The translations under genes and the position numbers were made by a program. 64,000 bases of DNA from Cryobacterium ruanii (GTDB lineage: Bacteria; Actinomycetota; Actinomycetes; Actinomycetales; Microbacteriaceae). Shown here in pieces: positions 58,069-64,000 of this stretch. Position 1 is the first letter of the stretch; each line of letters opens with the position of its first letter. The notes beneath the pieces are model-generated. The model made no database searches, was not told the DNA's origin, and saw only the letters and a program-made list of their open reading frames with translations. The DNA is taken from contig NZ_SOHK01000005.1 of NCBI RefSeq assembly GCF_004404055.1, forward strand, positions 310,001 to 374,000, written 5' to 3'.

Positions 58069-59168
58069 GCGAGACAGCAATCTTTCCACTGGGCTTTGCA
58101 CTCACGCCGTCGACCAACGCGCGCGCCGGGGCCGAACGCGATGAGATCCTCGCCGATCCGGGCTTCGGCAAGCACTTCACCGACCACATGGTCACGATCG
58201 ACTGGTCGGTCGAAGCCGGCTGGCACGACGCCCGCGTCACTCCGTACGGCCCGCTGCTGCTCGACCCCGCCTCCTCGGTGCTGCACTACGGCCAGGAGAT
58301 CTTCGAGGGACTCAAGGCCTACCGGCATGCCGACAGCTCCATCTGGACTTTTCGTCCCGAGAAGAACGCGCAGCGCCTGCAGCGCTCAGCTCACCGCCTC
58401 GCACTGCCGGAACTCTCGGTTGCAGACTTCATCGAGTCGATCAGGCAGATGATCGCCATCGACGGCGACTGGGTGCCCACCGCGCCCGAGACCAGCCTCT
58501 ACCTGCGCCCGTTCATGATCGCCAACGAGAGCTTTCTCGGCGTGCGCGCCGCCCACAAGGTGAGCTTCTACGTGATCGCCAGCCCGGCCGGCGCCTACTT
58601 CGCCGACGGCGTCGCCCCGGTGAAAATCTGGCTGTCGACCGAGTACTCCCGCGCCGGCCGCGGCGGCACCGGCGCAGCCAAATGCGGCGGCAACTACGCT
58701 GCGTCGCTGCTGCCCCAGATGGAGGCCTACGAGAACGGCTGTGCCCAGGTGCTCTTTCTCGACGGTGAAACCGGCAGGCACATCGACGAGTTGGGCGGCA
58801 TGAACGTGTTCTTCGTGCACGGCACCGACACGCTCGTCACGCCGCGCCTCACCGGATCCATCCTCGAGGGCGTCACCCGCGACAGCATCATGCAGCTCGC
58901 CCGCGACCGCGGTATGACTGTGGAAGAGCGCGACGTAACGCTGGAGGAGTGGCGTGAGGGGGTCGCGTCCGGTGCCATCACCGAGGTCTTCGCCTGCGGA
59001 ACCGCTGCCGTCGTCACCCCGATCGGCCAGCTCAAGGCACGCGACTTCACGATCGGCGAAGCGGATGCCCCCGCCGGCGCGATCACGCTGTCGCTGCGTC
59101 AGGAGCTCACCGACATTCAGTACGGACGCCTGCCCGACCGTCATGGCTGGCTCACCCGCCTAGACTGA
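58065..59168 (+). CDS. ilvE: Branched-chain amino acid aminotransferase
   Basis: IlvE transaminates the 2-keto acids to valine, leucine and isoleucine. The 367-residue PLP fold-type IV enzyme has [15 protein letters not shown] near residue 75, the PLP lysine in [15 protein letters not shown] (near 206) and the [13 protein letters not shown] motif near 310. It is coupled to leuB and followed after 33 bp by the FAH-like gene. Confidence 0.97.
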   Translation: MSETAIFPLGFALTPSTNARAGAERDEILADPGFGKHFTDHMVTIDWSVEAGWHDARVTPYGPLLLDPASSVLHYGQEIFEGLKAYRHADSSIWTFRPEKNAQRLQRSAHRLALPELSVADFIESIRQMIAIDGDWVPTAPETSLYLRPFMIANESFLGVRAAHKVSFYVIASPAGAYFADGVAPVKIWLSTEYSRAGRGGTGAAKCGGNYAASLLPQMEAYENGCAQVLFLDGETGRHIDELGGMNVFFVHGTDTLVTPRLTGSILEGVTRDSIMQLARDRGMTVEERDVTLEEWREGVASGAITEVFACGTAAVVTPIGQLKARDFTIGEADAPAGAITLSLRQELTDIQYGRLPDRHGWLTRLD

Positions 59169-59201
59169 AGCTTTTGGCCTTGACGGGCGGGAATGGGACA
59201 C

Positions 59202-59924
59202 GTGAAGATCGCACGCTACAGCTACCAGGGCGCCATCGCGTTCGGCATCGTTGACGAGGACGAGCTGGTCGTGCTCGCAAGCGACCCGATGTTCACCGGA
59301 TTCGACACGACCGGCGACCGGGTGGCGCTGGCCGACGTGAAGCTGCTCGCGCCGGTGATCCCGCGCTCGAAAATCGTCGCAGTGATGTCCGACCAGGAAT
59401 TCGTGCTTCGGCCGAACACCGTCGTCGTTGGCCCCGGCGACGTCATCGTGCTGCCGGCCGCCTCTGACCGGGTCGAGATCGATGGCCAACTGGCGATCAT
59501 CATCGGCAAGATTGCCAAAAACGTTTCGGCGGCGGGTGCCCTCAGCCGCGTCTTTGGCTACACCGTCGCGACGGTCGTCACCGCGGCCGACCTCGCTTCG
59601 GCCACGCGGGCCGGTGCCTTTGACACGTTTCTGCCGCTCGGACCCGTCATTGAGACGGAGTTCGACGAGGCGGCCACAGCGCTGCGCGGGCTCATCAACG
59701 ACGAGGAATTTCAGGCGGTCTCGCTCGCCGACGACGACCGCACGACCGAGGAGACTGTTTCGGCCCTCGTCGCGTTCGCCTCGAGCGTGTTCACCCTGCT
59801 GCCCGGAGATGTGATCCTGGCCGGACCGATGGACACGCCGGCGGATATCGTCGATGGCGATACGGTCTCGATAACGATCGCAGGCATCGGAGCACTCGTG
59901 AACCCCGTGGTGCGCCCGGACTGA
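59202..59924 (+). CDS. Fumarylacetoacetate-hydrolase-fold protein with eroded active site
   Basis: Active relatives act on 2-keto acid derivatives with a bound divalent metal. The 240-residue protein follows the FAH fold from end to end (LLAPVIPRSKIVAV, FGYTVAT, FDTFLPLGPVIETEFDEA, LLPGDVILAG). The catalytic sites, however, are changed. The GRNYxxHAxE segment is missing, the metal pair EGEL reads DGQL, NDVTARDLQ reads TVVTAADLA, and GTPAGV reads GPMDTP. The frame is intact, so it may be a pseudoenzyme or a recent loss. GTG 59202 is the family-like start; ATG 59193 is possible. Confidence 0.8.
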   Translation: MKIARYSYQGAIAFGIVDEDELVVLASDPMFTGFDTTGDRVALADVKLLAPVIPRSKIVAVMSDQEFVLRPNTVVVGPGDVIVLPAASDRVEIDGQLAIIIGKIAKNVSAAGALSRVFGYTVATVVTAADLASATRAGAFDTFLPLGPVIETEFDEAATALRGLINDEEFQAVSLADDDRTTEETVSALVAFASSVFTLLPGDVILAGPMDTPADIVDGDTVSITIAGIGALVNPVVRPD

Positions 59925-60010
59925 GGCTGTGAGCCCCGGGCGCACCTTATGACCCTGAGCCAGCTTTACAAACTGGCCCCACGGATGGGGCCCGGGCCCC
60001 GACCGGGGAG

Positions 60011-61084
60011 TCAGGGACGCAGGGCGGCCAGGGCCAGGGCCACGTCTTCTTCGTCATTGAACAGGTGGAAGGCGACGCGGGCCCGGCCGGCCCGGCCCGA
60101 GGCGGTTAGGCCGGCGGCGGTGAGGCGGGCCAGGTCTCGACCATCGGCATCCGGCCAGCTGATGATGGCCTGGCCGACTCGGGGCAGGTCGAGGCCGTCG
60201 CACAGGGCGTCGCCGAGGGCTACGTTATGGTCGCGCACTTCGGCCAGATCGAGGCTGCGAAACAGGTCGATGGCCGGCTCGGCCCCGACCCAGGCGGGCC
60301 AGGCCGGCGACACGTCGAACCGGCGGGCGTCGGTGGCGAGCGCCATCGCCGGGCCGTAGCAGGACGCCCACACGTCGTCTCCCGCGTACCAGCCGGCATT
60401 CACCGGGTGCAGATTCGCCGCGAATGTGCTGTTGATTGTGAAAAAGGCAACACCTCGCGGGGCGCCGAGCCACTTATAGCTGTGACAGATGGTCGCGTCA
60501 AAAGCGGATGCGTCGACCGGCATCCACCCGGCTGCCTGGGTTGTGTCACACAGGGTGAACGTGCCTGTTTTTCGTGCGGCGATACGGATGGCATCGATGT
60601 CAGCCAGTTTGCCGGTGGCGGACTGCACGAGGGAGAACGCCACGAGCCAGGTCTTCTCGTTCAGGCTCGCGGCCAGATCGGCCAGTTGCACCTGCCGCAC
60701 GGTCACGCCGCGGTGTGCCTGAGCCAGAAAGGGGAACACCATGGAGCTGAAGTCGCCGCGTGGCAGCACGACCTCGGCGCCGTCGGGAACGCTCGCGGCC
60801 ACCATTCCGGCCAGGACCGACGTCTGTGAGCCGATCGCCACCCGGTCGGGCGTGACGCAAACGAGATCGGCGTATCCGGCGCGCACGCGCTCTACTACGT
60901 CGCAGTACCGCGCGGCGCAGGCCTCGCCCCGCGCCCAGGCCTCAGTGTCGGCGTGCATGGCGTTGATCGTGGCGATCGTCGGCAGCCCGAGCGTACACGC
61001 GGCGAGGTAGCCGCGACCAGCGGTGTAGAGGGCGCCCGCTTCGGCGAGGGTCACGGAGTTGGTGCTTTTTGCTGCGGTGGTCAT
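60011..61084 (-). CDS. Class V aminotransferase, kynureninase-like
   Basis: A 357-residue PLP enzyme of fold type I. The PLP lysine is in CHSYKWLGAPRGVAFF (near residue 210), and CDTTQAAGW about 30 residues earlier holds the aspartate that contacts the pyridine nitrogen. Class V covers kynureninases, cysteine desulfurases and transaminases, and the substrate cannot be assigned. It is divergent from a LysR gene across 81 bp that contain paired inverted repeats, so that regulator probably controls it. Confidence 0.82.
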   Translation of the reverse strand: MTTAAKSTNSVTLAEAGALYTAGRGYLAACTLGLPTIATINAMHADTEAWARGEACAARYCDVVERVRAGYADLVCVTPDRVAIGSQTSVLAGMVAASVPDGAEVVLPRGDFSSMVFPFLAQAHRGVTVRQVQLADLAASLNEKTWLVAFSLVQSATGKLADIDAIRIAARKTGTFTLCDTTQAAGWMPVDASAFDATICHSYKWLGAPRGVAFFTINSTFAANLHPVNAGWYAGDDVWASCYGPAMALATDARRFDVSPAWPAWVGAEPAIDLFRSLDLAEVRDHNVALGDALCDGLDLPRVGQAIISWPDADGRDLARLTAAGLTASGRAGRARVAFHLFNDEEDVALALAALRP

Positions 61085-61104
61085 AACCCCAGTCTGGCCA
61101 CGAG

Positions 61105-61136
61105 GCATTCATGCAACAACCGCCAGCATTCGATGC
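61105..61136. promoter_or_regulatory. Paired GCAT/ATGC repeats in a divergent promoter
   Basis: GCAT-TC-ATGC (61,105-61,114) and GCAT-TCG-ATGC (61,126-61,136) start 21 bp apart, two turns of the helix. They lie between the class V aminotransferase and lysR genes and may be sites for the LysR protein. Confidence 0.45.
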
Positions 61137-61140
61137 AAAA

Positions 61141-61157
61141 CATAAGCCAACGTTATG
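61141..61157. promoter_or_regulatory. CATAA-N7-TTATG palindrome before lysR
   Basis: A perfect 5-bp inverted repeat with a 7-bp spacer lies nine bases before the LysR ATG. Its T-N11-A core fits LysR boxes, and its position suits autorepression. Confidence 0.55.
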
Positions 61158-61165
61158 ATTGCTCT

Positions 61166-62176
61166 ATGATCCATGTCCCCGGACAGAGTCCCGACCTCGA
61201 CGCCCACGCCCTCCGCGTTGTGCGGGCGGTACACGAAACCGGCTCCATCACGGCCGCTGCGGCCGCCCTCGGCTACAGCCAGCCGGCCGTGAGCCAGCAG
61301 CTCAAACGGCTTGAGCAGCGGCTCGGGCTCGCAGTGTTCGAACGGGTCGGCCGTGGAGTGCGACTGACCGAGGCCGGCCTCGTATTGGCGCGGCACGCCG
61401 TGACCGTGGCCACCGCGCTCGATGCCGCAGCGGGGGAGATCGCCGAACTGCACGGGCTGCGCGCCGGGCTGGTACGTCTCGTGGCGTTCCCGTCGGCATC
61501 CGCGACCCTCGTACCGAGCCTGTTGGCGCGCATGAAAGAGCGACCTGGCCGGATCTCGATCACCTATCTGGAGGCCGAACCACCCGAGGCCGTCGCCGCC
61601 GTGCGCGAGAACCGCGCCGACCTGGCCATCACGTTCAGCTACCCGGGGGACCGGGTGGATCCGCACAGGGAGAGTGCCCAGGGGCTGCGGGTGGCAACCC
61701 TGCGCCGAGACGAGATGATGCTCGTACTGCCGGTCGGGCATCCGCTTGCCCGCGCGGGAACCGGCGGTGCGCCTGGCCTGAGTGAGGAAAGCATCGCCCT
61801 TCACCCCGGCGCCATCGATCTGGGCGACCTCGCCGACGAGAACTGGGTGGCCGGCTGCCCGCGCTGCCGTGGCCATCTCCTGGACCTCTGCGATCGCCGC
61901 GGATTCGCCCCGCGCATCTCCTATGAGACCGACAATGTTGCCGCCGTATTCGGCCTGGTCGAGGCCGGAATCGGCGTCGCGCTGCTTCCGGCCCTTGCAA
62001 TCGAGTCGGTCGGCGCCCGCCCGGGCGTGTCGATTCGGTCCACAGCCGGCCGTGACCATCGCACCCTGCACGCGGTGACTGCCGCCGGTGCCGAGCGCGT
62101 GCCCGCGCTGGCCGCCGCGCTTCGCGCACTCGTTGCGATCTCGCTGCCCGGGCCGATTCTTCGAACGCGGGCCTAG
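61166..62176 (+). CDS. LysR-family transcriptional regulator
   Basis: A 336-residue LysR protein. The helix-turn-helix covers residues 12-70 (LRVVRAVHETGSITAAAAAL, then YSQPAVSQQLKRLEQRLG). The effector domain contains a CPRC motif and a further Cys, CDRRG, an arrangement also seen in other actinobacterial LysR proteins but of unknown use. ATG 61166 follows the CATAA/TTATG palindrome. The adjacent divergent aminotransferase is the probable target. Confidence 0.9.
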   Translation: MIHVPGQSPDLDAHALRVVRAVHETGSITAAAAALGYSQPAVSQQLKRLEQRLGLAVFERVGRGVRLTEAGLVLARHAVTVATALDAAAGEIAELHGLRAGLVRLVAFPSASATLVPSLLARMKERPGRISITYLEAEPPEAVAAVRENRADLAITFSYPGDRVDPHRESAQGLRVATLRRDEMMLVLPVGHPLARAGTGGAPGLSEESIALHPGAIDLGDLADENWVAGCPRCRGHLLDLCDRRGFAPRISYETDNVAAVFGLVEAGIGVALLPALAIESVGARPGVSIRSTAGRDHRTLHAVTAAGAERVPALAAALRALVAISLPGPILRTRA

Positions 62177-62241
62177 CCTGGAAACTGGGCCTCGCGTTCC
62201 GGGCCTGGGTGCGGAACGCGAGGCAGCGGGACTCGCCCAAC

Positions 62242-62247
62242 TAGAAT
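62242..62247 (+). promoter_or_regulatory. Candidate -10 element of gltX (leaderless)
   Basis: TAGAAT ends eight bases before ATG 62256, with no Shine-Dalgarno between, suggesting a leaderless or near-leaderless message. Confidence 0.35.
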
Positions 62248-62255
62248 CATGAGTA

Positions 62256-63779
62256 ATGTCTGACACCACTGCACACCCGTTTTCCACCGCCACCGGATCC
62301 GACGTTCGCGTGCGGTTCTGCCCCTCGCCGACCGGTACGCCCCACGTTGGCCTCATCCGCACCGCCATGTTCAACTGGGCCTACGCCCGGCACACCGGCG
62401 GCAAGATGATCTTCCGCATCGAAGACACCGACGCAGCCCGAGACAGCGAAGAGAGCTTCCTGCAGCTCGTCGAGGCCATGCGCTGGCTGAAACTGGACTG
62501 GGACGAAGGCGTCGACGTCGGCGGACCCCAGGCACCGTATCGCCAGTCCGAGCGCTACGACATCTACCGCGGCGTCATTGAGCAGCTCAAGACCAGCGGC
62601 CACATCTACGAGAGCTTCGTCACCGGCGAAGAGATCGAGGCCCGCAACCGCGATCTCGGCCGCGACCCAAAGATGGGTTACGACAACTTCGAGCGGGACC
62701 TCACCGAGGGGCAGAAGGCCGCCTACCGCGCCGAGGGCCGCTCCCCGGCGTTGCGCCTGCGGGTGCCAGACACCGAGCTCTCCTTCGACGACCTCGTGCG
62801 CGGCGAGATCACCTTCCCCGCCGGTTCATTCAGCGACTTTGTGGTGGTGCGCCCGAACGGGCATCCGCTCTACCCCTTCGTCAACCCGGTCGACGACGCG
62901 CTCATGGGCGTCACCCATGTGCTGCGCGGCGAGGACCTGCTCTCGTCGACCCCGCGCCAGATCGCGCTGTACCACGCGCTCATCGACATCGGCGTGACCA
63001 CCTTCGTACCGCGCTTCGGCCACTTGCCCTATGTCATGGGCGACAAGAACAAGAAGCTCTCCAAACGCGACGCCGAGGCGAACCTGTTCCTGCACCGCGA
63101 CCACGGATTTATCCCCGAGGGCCTGCTCAATTACCTTGCCCTGCTCGGCTGGTCGCTTTCCCACGACCGCGACGTGTTCACGATCGACGAGTTCACGGCT
63201 GCGTTCGACGTTGTCAACGTCAACCCGAACCCGGCCCGGTTCGACCTCAAGAAGGCCGAGTCGATCAATGGTGACCAGATCCGCCAGCTCGAGGTAGCCG
63301 ACTTCGCCGCCCGCCTGATTCCCTACCTGGTGGCCGCCGGCGTGCTCAGCGACACCCCGAGCGCGGCCGACCTGGCCCTGCTCGCCCAGGGCGCACCGCT
63401 CATTCAGGAGCGGATCGCTCTGCTCGGCGAAGCGCCCGCCATGCTCGGTTTTCTGTTTGTGACCGGCGCCGACCTGATTCTCGAAGCGGATGCGCTCGCC
63501 TCGCTCCCACAGAACGCCGCCGACATTCTCGGCGCTTCCCGCACCGCGCTCGAAAGCATTCCTTCAGCGGAATGGAACACCGACCGGGTGCACACGCTGC
63601 TAGCCGAGACCCTCATCGAGGGGCTGGGCCTCAAGCCGCGCGTCGCCTTCGGACCGCTGCGCGTCGCGTTGTCGGGCCGAAGGATCTCGCCGCCGCTGTT
63701 CGAGTCCATGGAAATTCTGGGACAGGCCGAAACCCTTGGTCGCCTCGATCGGGCCCTCGCGGTCGTGACGGTCGACTGA
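62256..63779 (+). CDS. gltX: Glutamyl-tRNA synthetase
   Basis: GltX charges tRNA-Glu, and in many actinobacteria also tRNA-Gln for later amidation. The 507-residue class I synthetase has the HIGH-equivalent [15 protein letters not shown] near residue 24 and the KMSKS-equivalent [13 protein letters not shown] near 266. Length and domain order are standard for the bacterial non-discriminating type. A tRNA-Gln gene lies 105 bp downstream on the same strand. Confidence 0.97.
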   Translation: MSDTTAHPFSTATGSDVRVRFCPSPTGTPHVGLIRTAMFNWAYARHTGGKMIFRIEDTDAARDSEESFLQLVEAMRWLKLDWDEGVDVGGPQAPYRQSERYDIYRGVIEQLKTSGHIYESFVTGEEIEARNRDLGRDPKMGYDNFERDLTEGQKAAYRAEGRSPALRLRVPDTELSFDDLVRGEITFPAGSFSDFVVVRPNGHPLYPFVNPVDDALMGVTHVLRGEDLLSSTPRQIALYHALIDIGVTTFVPRFGHLPYVMGDKNKKLSKRDAEANLFLHRDHGFIPEGLLNYLALLGWSLSHDRDVFTIDEFTAAFDVVNVNPNPARFDLKKAESINGDQIRQLEVADFAARLIPYLVAAGVLSDTPSAADLALLAQGAPLIQERIALLGEAPAMLGFLFVTGADLILEADALASLPQNAADILGASRTALESIPSAEWNTDRVHTLLAETLIEGLGLKPRVAFGPLRVALSGRRISPPLFESMEILGQAETLGRLDRALAVVTVD

Positions 63780-63884
63780 CCGCGGGGCCGGTGGGGGCTT
63801 CGACTCGCCGGGGGACGCCTCGGTTTGGCCTCTCCGGCCCGAGTGGGCTAGGCTTCTACTCGGCCCGATCTTCGGATTAGGCAT

Positions 63885-63956
63885 TGGGGTATGGTGTAAT
63901 TGGCAACACGGATGATTCTGGTTCATTTGTTCTTGGTTCGAGTCCAGGTACCCCAG
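63885..63956 (+). tRNA. tRNA-Gln (anticodon CTG)
   Basis: The acceptor stem is TGGGGTA pairing with TACCCCA, with G as discriminator. The anticodon loop TTCTGGT, closed by GATGA/TCATT, places CTG at 34-36. The T arm is around GGTTCGAGTCC. CCA is not encoded, unlike tRNA-Lys above. It is the last gene in the window; 63,957-64,000 shows nothing more. Confidence 0.95.
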
Positions 63957-64000
63957 CACTAAAAGGCGCAGGATTCCGCGGCGAAATCAATTATCGCCCA

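Overview
The window comes from a high-GC Gram-positive bacterium, most likely an actinobacterium of the family Microbacteriaceae. The support is the strong C/G bias at third codon positions, the actinobacterial order prfB-ftsE-ftsX-smpB-ssrA, the [2Fe-2S]-type branched-chain pathway genes, actinobacterial DUF6458 and CHAD proteins, and the constant use of the word CGGATGCC/GGCATCCG. I cannot name the genus. No phage, transposase, insertion sequence or CRISPR array is visible; this is ordinary chromosomal sequence with one prominent accessory-type metabolic locus.

Layout. 1-2,912: a small Cys-rich hypothetical gene, an EamA transporter and an MFS transporter. 2,953-7,400: translation and division block (prfB, ftsE, ftsX, smpB, tmRNA). 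7,409-17,096 (minus strand): a CO dehydrogenase operon, read coxM-coxS-coxL-xdhC/YHS-coxD-coxE-coxG-xdhC-PIG-L deacetylase. Divergent to it are a SulP anion transporter and a LysR regulator, each preceded by a copy of the same ~93 bp sequence. CoxL carries the AYxCSFR loop of form I enzymes, so this looks like a genuine Mo-Cu CO dehydrogenase, and the organism may scavenge atmospheric CO.

20,120-25,284: a CYTH-CHAD protein, flavohemoglobin with an NsrR-like regulator (NO defence), a TRIC-type channel, a HisN-like phosphatase and tRNA-Lys. 25,495-27,496: a valine-degradation pair (3-hydroxyisobutyryl-CoA hydrolase and enoyl-CoA hydratase). 27,493-31,463: a DcuS/DcuR-like two-component system divergent from dctA. 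31,821-35,092: a glycine betaine/proline ABC transporter. 35,158-38,774: a DUF1801 protein, an FKBP lipoprotein and a biotin ECF transporter (bioY-bioM-bioN). 38,820-43,896: trehalose metabolism (a GH15 glucoamylase/trehalase-type enzyme and a fused OtsA-OtsB whose only good start is a non-standard ATT).

43,959-59,924: branched-chain amino acid and serine biosynthesis (ilvD, ilvB, ilvN, ilvC, serA, leuB, ilvE). Between these lie small membrane proteins, an Nramp-like transporter, a TetR/MFS efflux pair and a catalytically eroded fumarylacetoacetate-hydrolase-like gene. 60,011-63,956: a class V aminotransferase divergent from a LysR gene, gltX, and tRNA-Gln at the right end.

The strongest leads are the XdhC-YHS fusion and duplicated control region of the CO dehydrogenase locus, the 14-bp inverted repeat that brackets the tmRNA, the FAH-like pseudoenzyme behind ilvE, the otsA start, and the over-represented octamer.
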